A DNA stretch of 64,000 nt from an uncultured Prevotellaceae bacterium (GCA_900543815.1 UQST01000003.1:74808-138807), one strand, 5' to 3'; counted from the first letter of the stretch, positions 1-9,560 are shown. Notes: generated from the letters alone by a model not told the origin. Numbers and translations: made by a program.

Positions 1-218
1 GCTGGATCGCTCCAGCGATAGTTGCTTGCCAACTCGCCATAGAGCATCGGTCCGTTGTACTGAGGCGTATCCACCAGGGCGGTGAAGTAACTGCCCTCGA
101 AATCCACCGTCACTGTCTCCTCCACGTCAAGGTTAGGGTTGAAGTTCTCATCCTCGTCACACGCGGTGAAGGTCAAGCCTGCCATGAGCAGCAGAGCCAT
201 AAACTTTGTCTTCTTCAT
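1..218 (-). CDS. Lipoprotein, N-terminal part only (possibly DUF4465 type)
   Basis: Only the first 72 or so codons lie in the window; the gene continues past position 1. The N-terminus MKKTKFMALLLMAGLTFTAC is a typical lipoprotein signal peptide ending in a cysteine lipobox, followed by an acidic stretch (DEDEN). Acidic residues right after the cysteine are common in surface-exported Bacteroidetes lipoproteins. The mature part contains VDFEGSYFTALVD, PMLYGE and YRWSD, which resembles the start of DUF4465 proteins, but too little is visible to be sure. A -7-like TAACTTTG lies upstream on the minus strand (263-270) without a clear -33 element. The function is unknown. Confidence 0.6.
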   Translation of the reverse strand, partial: MKKTKFMALLLMAGLTFTACDEDENFNPNLDVEETVTVDFEGSYFTALVDTPQYNGPMLYGELASNYRWSDP

Positions 219-324
219 ATCTTTAGAGTATAAAATAGGTTGCGTTGCACTTGTTTACACTCCAAAGTTAAAGATTATTTGCAAAAGGGAGAAACACTTT
301 TGCCATTTTCTTGACCTTGGGGGT

Positions 325-368
325 GCAAAAAGCCCCGTTGCACAGGAAAGCGTCCTGCGAAACGGGGC
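325..368 (-). terminator. Rho-independent terminator of the PEP-synthase-like gene
   Basis: The arms at 332-339 (GCCCCGTT) and 361-368 (AACGGGGC) are perfectly complementary, with a second short stem (CAGGA/TCCTG) inside the loop. On the minus strand the stem is followed by five T residues (327-331). It sits just past the stop codon at 393, so it ends the transcript from that gene. Confidence 0.8.
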
Positions 369-392
369 AAAAGGGGCTTCTGCCGGTTGCGC

Positions 393-3371
393 TCAGGGCT
401 TGAGCACCACAGCCTCCTTGTGTCGGCCATCAACCTTGATGGTCAGGGGCTGCGGCAGACGCACGTGGCGCACATGCTCCGTCTCGCTCACGGCAGGCAG
501 GGAGTTGAGTATGTCCTGGCGATAGATGCCGTCCTGGCGGAAGGCATTGATGGTGAGGTAGCACACGCCCAGCGATGTGAGGTTCTGGAAAAAGTGTGTG
601 CCCTGGCTGGGATCCACCTGATAATTGTCAAGTCCTGCCTCTACGATGACCTGCGCGGCACTGATGTGGGGCCACTTGACGGGAATGCCCAGCCACGGGT
701 CGCTGCTTCCCCAGCGTCCCGGACCGATGAGCAGATAGGAGGCCGCCTGCACGGAAGTGTCTCCGTTGGCGTCCGGCGAAGTGCACGTAGCGAGGAAGGA
801 GCGGTTGATGCGCTCTATCTCCTCGGCTATGGAGGGGTTCTGCGATGGCTGGTAAGCGTCGGTCTTGACATATACCACATCGGTGATGTCGGTGATGATG
901 CCGTTTCCGATGGCATTGTGGGAGCGCAGGAGGCAGTCGTCGTCGGGCACCAGGGTGAGGTCTTCATTGATGTCCATGCGGTTGTCCACCATGGGACGTA
1001 TCTGCAGGAGATAGAATTCGCCGCTCTTGTCATCGTGCAGGTTCACCGCAAACTCTATCTCGACAGGACGCTGCATCTCGCTTTGCCCATAGTCGAGAAC
1101 GAGCTTCATCAGTTCGGGCAGAGGGAAGACTCCGTGCTGGAGCACGCCTGCAAAGGAGAGTATCTTGCGGTTGCGGCCCTCGTAGTAGCCGTCGTAGATG
1201 CATTGGTCATAGGGATCATAGGTGGAGCAAATCCATCGCAAGGCGCCATGCTGCTCGGCATCACGCAGGGCGACACGCACCAGATTGAACCCGTCATCGA
1301 CCTGCAGTGGGCCGGAGTCGGGGTCGCTGGTGGCCTTGAGCGCCAGGAAGTGAGTCTGGGTATCGCGCAGGGCTGTCTCCATCTCGCTCGTCTGAAGCAC
1401 CTGGTGGGGGTGTGCCGGACATACCCGCAGGCTCACGCCTCCATCCACGATGTACTTTCCGAGTCCCATGGCAAGCGACACCGTACCCTCCTCGGCCTTC
1501 TCATCCCCGATGGGGTAATAGTTGATGCTGCGTGCCACACCGCTGATGAGGGGATAGAAGAGACTGCCGTGGGGCTCACCCACAACCTCCTGCAGGATGA
1601 CTGCCATCTTCTCCTGGTCGATGACATTGCTCGTTGCGGTCATATAGTCCTTGCTGGCGCGATAGAACACGCTGGCATATACACCGCGTATCGCTTGCGA
1701 CAGCATGGACAAGCGCTCGTACTTGTCCTGGGCATAGGGAACCATATAGGTGCTATATACACCGGCAAAGGGCTGGTAGTGTGAGTCCTCGAGCAGACTG
1801 CTGCTGCGCACCGCGATGGGTCCATCTACCACCTGCAGGAAGGCTTCCAGGTCGCCCAGAAGGCGCATGGGGAGCCGTGCACGGAGGAAGTGTTGCAGCA
1901 CCTCCTCGTCGGGGATGTCGCTGAGTGCCACCTGGTAGAGGTCATTGGCGTCCATGAATTCGTCGAACACATCGGTACAGAGCACCACAGTCTTGGGGAT
2001 GCGCACCGCCACGCCATCCATCTCATTGAGGTCGGTGTGCCGCTTGAGCAGGTGGTCGATGAAGGCGAGGCCGCGTCCCTTGCCTCCCAGACTGCCGTCG
2101 CCGATGCGGGCGAAGTTGGAGTATTGGTCAAAGCGCTCGCGTTGGAAGACCGCCACCACGCCCTGGTTCTTCATCCTGCGGTACGCCACGATGGCATCCA
2201 GAATAATCTGCCTGTGGGCATCCACGTCCTGAAGTCCCTCCCAGGTGATGCCTTTGAGGAACTCCGAAATGGGGAAGAGGGCACGGCTCGCCAGCCAGCG
2301 GCTCACGTTGTTGTGCGTTATGTGATAGAGCAGACTGCGTGTGGGGACCGTCATGATGTTGTTCTGCAGGTCCTTCAGATTGTGTATCCTGGCCACCTCC
2401 TGCATGGTGTCGGGGTCACGGAAGACGAAATCTCCGAAGCCGAAATACTTAAGGATGAGCTGGCGCAAGTCAACGTCCATCTTCTTGGAGTTCTTATCTA
2501 TGAAGTGGGCTTTGCACTGCGAGGCCAGAGCCGCCTTGTCGCTTTCGGCCGACTCCATTATCAGGGGGATGTAGGGATCGTTCTTGCGGATGGCCTGCAG
2601 CAGGCTGAACCCAGCATTCTCATCCTTCTCCCCACCCGGGAGGAGCGGGAAGCGGCAGTCGCTGATGACGCCCAGGGTATTGTTGGCAAAGCGGTTGTAC
2701 AGTAGCCATGCTTCCTCGTAGTTACGCGCCAGGACTATCTTGGGACGGCCCCTCATGCGCAGTGTCTCGAGCGAGGTATTGAGTGCCTCGGTGGCAAACT
2801 CCAGGCTCTGCTGGAGCACGAAGCGGTATAGGTTGGGCAGGATACTGCTGTAGAAGCGTATGCTGTCCTCTACTACAAGTATCATCTGCACGCCGGCGCT
2901 ACGTATGTCGTGCTCCAGATTCATGCGGTCCTCCATGAGCTTGATGATGCTCAGGAGCAGTTCGGTATTGCCCAGCCAGCAGAATACGTACTCGAAGGCA
3001 GAGAGGTCCTCGTTCTGCATTCGTCTGGTGATTCCGTGGCTGAAGGGCGTAAGCACCACAATGGGCACGGCAGGATAGTCGTGCTTGATAGAGCGTGCGA
3101 TGTCGAACACGCTGTTGTCCTCGGCTGCCGGCATGCAGATGACGAGATCGATCTTCTCGGTTGCCATGTGCGTCTCGGCGGCATGCTGGCACGCCACCTG
3201 TATGAAGCGTGGCGGAAAGCGCAGCCCCAGGCGGGCATACTCAGAGAATATCTTCTCATCTACACGGCCGTCATCTTCGAGGATGAAAGCGTCGTAGGGG
3301 TTGGCTATGATGAGGACGTTGCAGATGCGCTTGAGCATCAGGTCCACAAAGGAAGTGTCCTTGAGAGTCAT
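393..3371 (-). CDS. Response-regulator-like / PEP-pyruvate-binding (PPDK_N) fusion protein
   Basis: This 992-residue protein has a receiver-like N-terminal half (VLIIANPYDAFILED, then a second receiver-like segment around MILVVEDSIRFYSSIL). From about residue 420 it has the ATP-grasp nucleotide-binding domain of PEP synthase / pyruvate phosphate dikinase (GDGSLGGKGRGLAFID, VRSSSLLEDS, FAGVYST). The phosphohistidine swivel domain and the PEP/pyruvate TIM barrel of true PEP synthases are not recognisable, so a normal PEP synthase reaction is doubtful. Proteins of this type are annotated in Bacteroidetes as phosphoenolpyruvate synthase, with no firm function. I chose the Met at 3371 (MTLKDTSFVDLM) over one 15 codons upstream because the extra residues overlap a hairpin. 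It lies 104 bp downstream of gdhA on the same strand and may be partly co-transcribed with it. Confidence 0.8.
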   Translation of the reverse strand: MTLKDTSFVDLMLKRICNVLIIANPYDAFILEDDGRVDEKIFSEYARLGLRFPPRFIQVACQHAAETHMATEKIDLVICMPAAEDNSVFDIARSIKHDYPAVPIVVLTPFSHGITRRMQNEDLSAFEYVFCWLGNTELLLSIIKLMEDRMNLEHDIRSAGVQMILVVEDSIRFYSSILPNLYRFVLQQSLEFATEALNTSLETLRMRGRPKIVLARNYEEAWLLYNRFANNTLGVISDCRFPLLPGGEKDENAGFSLLQAIRKNDPYIPLIMESAESDKAALASQCKAHFIDKNSKKMDVDLRQLILKYFGFGDFVFRDPDTMQEVARIHNLKDLQNNIMTVPTRSLLYHITHNNVSRWLASRALFPISEFLKGITWEGLQDVDAHRQIILDAIVAYRRMKNQGVVAVFQRERFDQYSNFARIGDGSLGGKGRGLAFIDHLLKRHTDLNEMDGVAVRIPKTVVLCTDVFDEFMDANDLYQVALSDIPDEEVLQHFLRARLPMRLLGDLEAFLQVVDGPIAVRSSSLLEDSHYQPFAGVYSTYMVPYAQDKYERLSMLSQAIRGVYASVFYRASKDYMTATSNVIDQEKMAVILQEVVGEPHGSLFYPLISGVARSINYYPIGDEKAEEGTVSLAMGLGKYIVDGGVSLRVCPAHPHQVLQTSEMETALRDTQTHFLALKATSDPDSGPLQVDDGFNLVRVALRDAEQHGALRWICSTYDPYDQCIYDGYYEGRNRKILSFAGVLQHGVFPLPELMKLVLDYGQSEMQRPVEIEFAVNLHDDKSGEFYLLQIRPMVDNRMDINEDLTLVPDDDCLLRSHNAIGNGIITDITDVVYVKTDAYQPSQNPSIAEEIERINRSFLATCTSPDANGDTSVQAASYLLIGPGRWGSSDPWLGIPVKWPHISAAQVIVEAGLDNYQVDPSQGTHFFQNLTSLGVCYLTINAFRQDGIYRQDILNSLPAVSETEHVRHVRLPQPLTIKVDGRHKEAVVLKP

Positions 3372-3390
3372 TGTCGGTTGTCTGTTCTTG

Positions 3391-3435
3391 TTTGCCAAAC
3401 GGCAAGGGCGCACCACTCCAATGGCACGCCCTTGC
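3391..3435 (-). terminator. Hairpin between gdhA and the PEP-synthase-like gene
   Basis: The inverted repeat 3402-3410 (GCAAGGGCG) / 3427-3435 (CGCCCTTGC) lies 41 bp past the gdhA stop. No clear T-tract follows on the minus strand, so this may be a weak terminator, an attenuator or a stabilising 3' hairpin for gdhA mRNA. Confidence 0.4.
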
Positions 3436-3475
3436 GCTATAAATGTGGTTCTCCTTGCAGAGAACGGTCATGCAC

Positions 3476-4813
3476 TTACACGATACCCTGCGCCATCATG
3501 GCCTTGGCCACCTTCATGAAGCCTGCCACATTGGCTCCCTTCACATAGTTGACATAGCCGTCGGCCTCGGTGCCGTACTTTACGCAGTTGGCATGAATGT
3601 TCTCCATGATGGCGTGCAGGCGCTGATCTACCTCCTGGGAAGTCCATGAGAGGCGCTCGCTATTCTGCGACATCTCCAGTCCCGACACCGACACACCGCC
3701 TGCGTTGGAGGCTTTGCCGGGTGAGTAAAGTATCTTCGCCTCCTGGAACACGCGGATGGCTCCGGGTGTGGAGGGCATATTGGCACCCTCGCTCACGGCT
3801 ATCACGCCGTTGGCCACCAGTGCCTGTGCAGCTTCCTCGCTTATCTCGTTCTGTGTGGCAGAGGGGAGGGCGATGTCGGCCTTCTCATTCCAGGGCTTCG
3901 CGCCAGCCACATACTTGGCTGTAGGATACTTCTCCACATACTCCTTGATGCGGCCTCGGTAGATATTCTTCAGCTCCATGATGTAGTCGAGCTTCTCGCG
4001 GTCGATGCCGTCGGGATCGTATATGTAGCCGTCACTGTCGCTCATGGTGAGCACGATGCCGCCCAGCTGGAGCACCTTCTCGGCGGTATATTGCGCCACG
4101 TTGCCCGCGCCGCTGATGAGCACGCGCTTGCCTTCCACGCTGTCGCCTTTGGTCTTCAGCATCTCCTGCAGGAAATATACATTGCCATAGCCTGTGGCTT
4201 CGGGACGTATGAGAGAGCCGCCGAACTCCAGGCCCTTGCCTGTGAACACACCGCTGAACTCGCGTGTGAGCTTCTTGTACATGCCGAACATGTAGCCCAC
4301 CTCGCGGCCACCCACGCCGATGTCGCCTGCCGGCACATCCACGTCAGGGCCGATATGACGTCCGAGCTCCAGCATGAAAGCCTGGCAGAAGCGCATCACC
4401 TCGGCGTTTGACTTGCCGCGGGGGCTGAAGTCGGAACCGCCCTTGCCACCGCCCATAGGCAGTGTGGTGAGTGAGTTCTTGAAGGTCTGCTCAAAGGCGA
4501 GGAACTTCAGAATGCCCAGATTGACGCTCTTATGGAAGCGGATGCCGCCCTTGTAGGGACCAATGGCATTGTTGTGCTGCACACGATAACCCATGTTGGT
4601 CTGCACTTGTCCCTTGTCATCTACCCATGTCACACGGAACTGATATACGCGGTCAGGTATGCAGAGGCGTTCTATCAAGTTGGCTTTCTCAAACTCCGGG
4701 TGCTTGTTGTACTCTTCTTCGATAGTGGTCAATACCTCTTCGACTGCCTGATGGTACTCAGGTTCATTAGGGAAGCGTCTCTTGAGATCTTCCAAGACTT
4801 TCTTTGCGTCCAT
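3476..4813 (-). CDS. gdhA: NADP-type glutamate dehydrogenase
   Basis: The enzyme catalyses reductive amination of 2-oxoglutarate with ammonium to give glutamate, the main ammonium-assimilation step in Bacteroidales. The 445 residues are the usual length for the hexameric small-subunit family. The substrate-binding and catalytic region PMGGGKGGSDFSPRGKS and DVDVPAGDIGVGGREVGYM is intact. The Rossmann nucleotide-binding motif ISGAGNVAQYTAEK follows in the C-terminal half. The ATG at 4813 gives the standard N-terminus (MDAKKVLEDLKRRFPNEPEY). A clear promoter lies 50-80 bp upstream. Confidence 0.97.
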   Translation of the reverse strand: MDAKKVLEDLKRRFPNEPEYHQAVEEVLTTIEEEYNKHPEFEKANLIERLCIPDRVYQFRVTWVDDKGQVQTNMGYRVQHNNAIGPYKGGIRFHKSVNLGILKFLAFEQTFKNSLTTLPMGGGKGGSDFSPRGKSNAEVMRFCQAFMLELGRHIGPDVDVPAGDIGVGGREVGYMFGMYKKLTREFSGVFTGKGLEFGGSLIRPEATGYGNVYFLQEMLKTKGDSVEGKRVLISGAGNVAQYTAEKVLQLGGIVLTMSDSDGYIYDPDGIDREKLDYIMELKNIYRGRIKEYVEKYPTAKYVAGAKPWNEKADIALPSATQNEISEEAAQALVANGVIAVSEGANMPSTPGAIRVFQEAKILYSPGKASNAGGVSVSGLEMSQNSERLSWTSQEVDQRLHAIMENIHANCVKYGTEADGYVNYVKGANVAGFMKVAKAMMAQGIV

Positions 4814-4862
4814 AGCTAAACTTGTTATACGAATACTGTTGGTTGGTTGTCCTAATCCGCTG

Positions 4863-4893
4863 CAAAATTACAGAAAAAGCATCGCTTTCACAA
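4863..4893 (-). promoter_or_regulatory. Promoter of gdhA
   Basis: On the minus strand a TTG (4891-4893) is followed by 20 bp and then TAATTTTG (4863-4870). This matches the Bacteroidetes primary-sigma pattern (-33 TTG, -7 TAnnTTTG). The predicted start of transcription is about 40 bp before the gdhA ATG. Confidence 0.7.
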
Positions 4894-5183
4894 GTATTAT
4901 GTAAGCAAATTGCTGGAAAAACACGCAATTTGTCACCGCACAGCATCCTTCACATGCAAGTCCATGCATATGGAAGCGCTTGAGCAGGGCTATGACGGGG
5001 AAACAAGCAGCGGCATGCGGGGGGTTGAAGAAGAAAAGCGGGCCAAGAGATGCAGTGCAGTGCATGCGCCATCGCAGCGCGCTGCGATGCCCGACGAAGC
5101 ACGCTGCACAGGCCATCGCAGCGCGCTGCAAAAAACCTTGCGGCCATCCGGGCGAGCCTCCCGACTCCCATCCGGCACCTCCC
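4894..5183. other. Gene-free region between gdhA and the comF-type gene
   Basis: Apart from the gdhA promoter and the 22-bp array at 5050-5137, I see no gene, tRNA or clear terminator here. Short open frames in this stretch change frame through the repeat and are not credible genes. Confidence 0.6.
5050..5137. repeat. 22-bp array, family 1, copy A (4 units)
   Basis: There are four consecutive 22-bp units at 5050-5071, 5072-5093, 5094-5115 and 5116-5137. Each holds a 12-bp core close to the palindrome GCAGCGCGCTGC; units 2 and 4 have it exactly. The 10-bp spacers end in a GCCA/CCCG-like sequence. The core palindrome makes the unit nearly the same on both strands. It is intergenic, between the ends of comF-type and gdhA transcription units. 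Confidence 0.9.
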
Positions 5184-5873
5184 TCACTCCCCCGCAAAGG
5201 CCAGGGTGAGCAGGCTCACGTGGGCAGAGGGGTCGGCCTCGAGGATGGCCTCGGCACATTGGGCCAGGGTGGATCCCGTGGTCATCACGTCGTCCACCAG
5301 CACCACCCTGCCCCCGCGAAGTGCCTCGGGAAGGCGGGCATGATAGATGCGGGTGGTGTTCTGCGCCCTGCCCTCACCCGAGAGATGGGTCTGCGAGGTG
5401 CCCTGCTGCTGCCGGACGAGCAGTTCCATCACGGGCACACCCATGGCACGGCCCATCCCATCGGCCAGAAGACGGGCCTGGTTGTAACCACGCTCGCGCA
5501 AGCGCCGGGCCGTAAGGGGCACAGGCACCAGCACATCGGCATATTCGTCCAGTCCGGCACGCACCGCCTCGCTGCCGGCCCACCACCCCAGGCGGTAGGC
5601 CAGAGCCGTGTCGGACTGGTACTTGATGCGCATGAGCAATTGGTGGAAAGGGGAATTGTGGCGGTAGGCCACCAGACTGAAGGCATGCTCCACAGGCACG
5701 CGCGTCCACAGGTGTCGCAGCATGTCATTGTCATCGATGCCGGGCAACCACAGGCGGGGCAGGCATGAGGCACACACGGCACACAGGCTCTGCTCGGTAT
5801 ATTCCAGCCTGCGCTGGCACACCGGACAGCGGCGTGGCAGCAGCAGATGGGTGATATCGTGAAGAATACTCAT
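5184..5873 (-). CDS. ComF family phosphoribosyltransferase-like protein
   Basis: This 229-residue protein has the two parts of ComF/GntX proteins. The N-terminus carries a probable zinc ribbon (CPVC near residue 17 and CAVCASC near residue 32). The C-terminus carries a type I phosphoribosyltransferase fold, with the PRPP loop VVLVDDVMTTGSTL and the conserved VLVPVPLTARRLRERGYNQA. In competent Gram-positive bacteria ComF works with the DNA-uptake helicase. In Bacteroidetes the substrate is unknown and no other competence gene is nearby. It appears to be a single-gene unit. A TATATTTG sequence upstream (5931-5938, minus strand) may be its -7 element. Confidence 0.9.
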   Translation of the reverse strand: MSILHDITHLLLPRRCPVCQRRLEYTEQSLCAVCASCLPRLWLPGIDDNDMLRHLWTRVPVEHAFSLVAYRHNSPFHQLLMRIKYQSDTALAYRLGWWAGSEAVRAGLDEYADVLVPVPLTARRLRERGYNQARLLADGMGRAMGVPVMELLVRQQQGTSQTHLSGEGRAQNTTRIYHARLPEALRGGRVVLVDDVMTTGSTLAQCAEAILEADPSAHVSLLTLAFAGE

Positions 5874-5979
5874 GGCTCTATACGCACGTACATATTATAT
5901 AATTATAGCAGGAGAATGCCTCTGCACAGACAAATATACGTTTTTTTGCCCAAACAGACACGCGTTTGCAGGAATATCG

Positions 5980-6011
5980 CTTTCGCGTATGCGTGAATTT
6001 CGTTAACTTTG
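5980..6011 (+). promoter_or_regulatory. Probable promoter of the beta-galactosidase gene
   Basis: TAACTTTG at 6004-6011 fits the Bacteroidetes -7 element, and TTTCG at 5981-5985 lies at about the right distance for a degenerate -33. This gives a leader of roughly 65 nt before the ATG at 6085. Confidence 0.55.
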
Positions 6012-6084
6012 TGCCAAGGAAGGGGCTTAGCCCTGCCCGAACAGGAGGAAACTTATCCAATAACAAACATACTAACTCAACAAG

Positions 6085-9000
6085 ATGCTCAAACAGTTAT
6101 TTTTCTCAGCGGCATTGGCTGTGGCTCTGGGTTCACAGGGCGCAATGGCGCAAGCACCTCGCTGGCAGGACCCGCAGGTGAACAGGGTGAACACCGAGAA
6201 GGCACGCAGCTCGTTCTTCGCGTATGAGTCACAGGCCCTGGCACAGAAGGGACTCAAGGAGGGAAGCAAGCGCTTTCTGTCGATGGAAGGAATGTGGAAG
6301 TTCCAGTTTGTCAAAGACCACAACCTGGCTCCGAAGAACTTCTTCATGCCCGGCTATGACGACTCGCGATGGGAGGACTTCCCCGTGCCCGGACTCTTCG
6401 AGATGAATGGACACGGCGACAAGACCTACAAGAACGTGGGCTACGCCTGGGCGACCCAGTTTGCCAACAACCCTCCCATGGTGGAGGAGAAGAACAACTA
6501 CACGGGTTCCTACCGCCGTACATTCACCATCCCAGCCAGCTGGAAGGGAGAGCGCATCTATGTGCACGTGGGCTCGGCCACCAGTAACCTCGCCCTGTGG
6601 GTGAACGGCAAGGAGGTGGGCTACAGCGAGGACTCGAAGCTCGAAGCAGAGTTCGACATCACCCGATACGTGGTGCCCGGACAGAAGGCCGTCATTGCCA
6701 TGCAGGTGATGCGCTGGTGCGACGGTTCCTACGGCGAGGACCAGGACTTCTGGCGCTTCACTGGCATAGCACGCGAGGTGTATATGTACGCACGTCCCGC
6801 AGCACATGTGCAGGACCTGCACATCACCGCAGGACTCACCAATAACTATACCGACGGCACACTCAACGTGAAGGTGGATGCTCCCCAGGCCGCAGGCAAG
6901 ACGCTCACGATGACCCTCACCGATGCCGACGGCAAGCAGGTGTGGCAGAGCGAGCAGCAACTCAAGGGCAAGGGCACGCACTCCATCGACGCCCAGATAA
7001 AGGCTCCCCGCCTGTGGAGCGCCGAAACACCTTACCTGTACACGCTCATGACCACACTCTCGGACAAGGGTGGCGTAATCGAGTCAATCCCCCAGAAGGT
7101 GGGATTCCGCAGCGTGGAACACAAGGGCAACCAGATTCTGGTCAATGGCAAAGCCGTACTCTTCAAGGGTGCCAACCGCCATGAGATAGACCCCGATGGT
7201 GGCTACGTGGTGAGCGTGGAGCGCATGACAGAGGACATAGCAATGCTCAAGAAGTTCAACTTCAACGCTGTGCGCACCTGCCACTACCCCGATGACCCAC
7301 GCTGGTACGACCTTTGCGACCAGTACGGAATCTACCTCGTGGCTGAGGCCAACTTCGAGAGCCACGGCATGGGCTACGGTGACCAGCGCCTGGCACAAGA
7401 CCCCCGCTACAAACAGACCATCGTGGAACGCAACCAGAACAACGTTCTCATACAGAAGAATCACCCAAGCATCATCTTCTGGAGCCTGGGAAACGAGAGC
7501 GGCTCAGGCGATAACTTCGATGCCGCATTCGACCAGGTGAAGGCACTTGATGCATCACGTGTGGTACAGTATGAGCAGATGGGAGAGCAGGGCAAGACGG
7601 AGGTGTTCTGCCCGATGTACCGTAACTACGGCGCATGTGAGCAGTACTGCAAGGGAAGCAACCCGCGTCCCCTCATCCAGTGCGAGTATGCACACGCCAT
7701 GGGAAACAGTGGCGGAGGCTTCAAAGAGTACTGGGAACTCATACGCAAGTACCCTAACTACCAGGGAGGATTCATCTGGGACTTCATCGATCAGGGCGTG
7801 CGAGGCACCAGCAAGCACACTGGCAAGCAGATATGGAAGTACGGAGGTGATGAGGGCCGATACCCTGCAAGCGACCACAACTTCAACTGCAACGGCGTAC
7901 TCTTGCCCGACCGTACCCCCAACCCACACGCTTACGAGTTCCGCCATTACCAGCAGAACTACTGGGTGAAGAGCCTGGATATGCAGACGGGCATGGCTGA
8001 AATATACAACGAGGACTTCTTCCGCACCATGGACAATGTGGAGGGACTGGTGACCATAGTGGTTGACGGAAAGCCCGTGATGACGCAGAGCGTGCCCGAG
8101 CTCACTGGTCTGAAGCCTCAGGAGACACGCCGCGTGAACATGGCCAAGCTGCCTTTCGCACAGAAGGTGCTCGATATCATACGCGAGAATGCTGGCTGCG
8201 AGGTATTGGCCAACGTGCAGTTCCGCCTGCGCGACTCAGAGCCTCTGCTGCCCGCAGGCTACGTGGTGGGCGAACAGCAGTTCACTCTGCAGGACTACTC
8301 ATTCCCCTCTGCCGCCCAGGTATTGGCGCAGGCCAAGGCCGATGAAGAGCAGACCGTGAAGGTGGATTCGCAGTTGGCATGCTACACGATGACCGCTGCC
8401 GGACTCTCGGTAACGGTGAACCGCGCCTCTGGCATGATAGACTATCTGGACGTGAACGACCGTCCCATGCTCCAGGATGAGTACAGCGTGACCCCGAACT
8501 TCTGGCGTGCACCCACCGACAACGACTATGGAGCAGGCCTGCAAAACAACTTCGCAGCATGGAAGAACCCCGCCATGAAGACCAAGCGAGTGAGCATGCA
8601 GAAGGTGGAAGGCGGCGTGGCCGTCACCTCGGAAATCGCTTTGCCCAGCGTCAATGGCGAGCTCACACTCACCTACACGCTGACAAACGACGGCGCACTC
8701 ATCGTTGGACAGAAGCTCAAGGCCGACCCTGCCAAGAAGAACACCAATATGTTCCGCTTTGGCATGCAGTGGGTGATGCCCGGCAAATACGACCAGGTGA
8801 CCTACTACGGCCGCGGTCCCGTGGAGACTTACATCGATAGGGATGCCCAGTTGCTGGGCTCCTACACCCAGAAGGTGAGCGAGATGTACCATCCCTATGT
8901 ACGTCCTCAGGAGAGCGGAAACCACACCGACGTGCGCAGCTGGGCTGTGACCGATGCCGCAGGCCATGGTCTGAGATTCCTGGCAACAGGCAAGATGGAG

Positions 9001-9225
9001 TGCAGCACCCTGCCTTACCTGCCACAGGACCTCGATGACGGACCCGACAAATACGCTCATCAGAGCCACAGCGGCGACCTTGTGGAGCGTCCCTTCTCCG
9101 TACTGCAGATCCAGCAGAGGCAGTTCGGTCTGGGCGGCGTGACCAGCTGGGGCACCTGGCCCATCAATAAGTACCACCTCAACTACCTCGATTACGACTT
9201 CACCTATATCGTGAAGCCTTGCTGA
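6085..9225 (+). CDS. lacZ: Beta-galactosidase, glycoside hydrolase family 2, exported
   Basis: The enzyme hydrolyses terminal beta-galactosides and is probably periplasmic. The 1046-residue protein has a signal peptide (MLKQLFFSAALAVALGSQGA, cleaved before QAPRW). It has the full LacZ domain order: jelly-roll sugar-binding domain (ENKNNYTG-like region to YSEDSKLEAEFD), immunoglobulin-like domain, TIM barrel, second Ig-like domain, and C-terminal bgal_small_N domain (PNFWRAPTDNDYGAG). The acid/base glutamate is in SLGNESGSGDNF (about Glu471) and the nucleophile in IQCEYAHAMGNSGG (about Glu534). No susC/susD pair or sugar regulator is next to it, so it is not in a visible polysaccharide-utilisation locus. 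Confidence 0.95.
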   Translation: MLKQLFFSAALAVALGSQGAMAQAPRWQDPQVNRVNTEKARSSFFAYESQALAQKGLKEGSKRFLSMEGMWKFQFVKDHNLAPKNFFMPGYDDSRWEDFPVPGLFEMNGHGDKTYKNVGYAWATQFANNPPMVEEKNNYTGSYRRTFTIPASWKGERIYVHVGSATSNLALWVNGKEVGYSEDSKLEAEFDITRYVVPGQKAVIAMQVMRWCDGSYGEDQDFWRFTGIAREVYMYARPAAHVQDLHITAGLTNNYTDGTLNVKVDAPQAAGKTLTMTLTDADGKQVWQSEQQLKGKGTHSIDAQIKAPRLWSAETPYLYTLMTTLSDKGGVIESIPQKVGFRSVEHKGNQILVNGKAVLFKGANRHEIDPDGGYVVSVERMTEDIAMLKKFNFNAVRTCHYPDDPRWYDLCDQYGIYLVAEANFESHGMGYGDQRLAQDPRYKQTIVERNQNNVLIQKNHPSIIFWSLGNESGSGDNFDAAFDQVKALDASRVVQYEQMGEQGKTEVFCPMYRNYGACEQYCKGSNPRPLIQCEYAHAMGNSGGGFKEYWELIRKYPNYQGGFIWDFIDQGVRGTSKHTGKQIWKYGGDEGRYPASDHNFNCNGVLLPDRTPNPHAYEFRHYQQNYWVKSLDMQTGMAEIYNEDFFRTMDNVEGLVTIVVDGKPVMTQSVPELTGLKPQETRRVNMAKLPFAQKVLDIIRENAGCEVLANVQFRLRDSEPLLPAGYVVGEQQFTLQDYSFPSAAQVLAQAKADEEQTVKVDSQLACYTMTAAGLSVTVNRASGMIDYLDVNDRPMLQDEYSVTPNFWRAPTDNDYGAGLQNNFAAWKNPAMKTKRVSMQKVEGGVAVTSEIALPSVNGELTLTYTLTNDGALIVGQKLKADPAKKNTNMFRFGMQWVMPGKYDQVTYYGRGPVETYIDRDAQLLGSYTQKVSEMYHPYVRPQESGNHTDVRSWAVTDAAGHGLRFLATGKMECSTLPYLPQDLDDGPDKYAHQSHSGDLVERPFSVLQIQQRQFGLGGVTSWGTWPINKYHLNYLDYDFTYIVKPC

Positions 9226-9314
9226 GGCAAGCAGGTCATCTGACCCCAGAGGCACGATGAGCGGCCGGCAGAAAAGCAGCTCCACCGCCTACGGGGAACA
9301 ATACGAGAAAGCCC

Positions 9315-9356
9315 GAGGGGCAGTCTGGTGCTTGTGCCAGACTGCCCCTCAGTCTA
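9315..9356 (+). terminator. Terminator hairpin after lacZ
   Basis: A perfect 14-bp stem (GAGGGGCAGTCTGG at 9315-9328 and its complement at 9337-9350) closes an 8-nt loop. It lies about 90 bp past the lacZ stop. The following T-tract is weak. Confidence 0.65.
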
Positions 9357-9560
9357 TTCCCCCATACCGGCTTCCCCGCCGCCACACTCTGACGCTATCC
9401 GGGGTGCACATCGCATGCCCCCACACGCCCGCATGCATCACCAGAGGCAGCAAGCATTTCATTCTGACAAAGGTTGTTGAGATGAGGGGAAAAGAGACCT
9501 GGGCGGAAGGAAAGAATGGAATGGAAGAAGAGAGGGAGGCGGCTGTAGAGAATGGACAGA

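Noticed and set aside
387..1784. A 465-codon open frame antisense to the PEP-synthase-like gene
   Set aside because: It is a mirror-frame shadow with no start signal or domain; the opposite strand holds a clear family member.
6085..9225. lacZ as part of a polysaccharide-utilisation locus
   Set aside because: No susC/susD-like pair, hybrid two-component regulator or ECF sigma gene lies next to it in the window.
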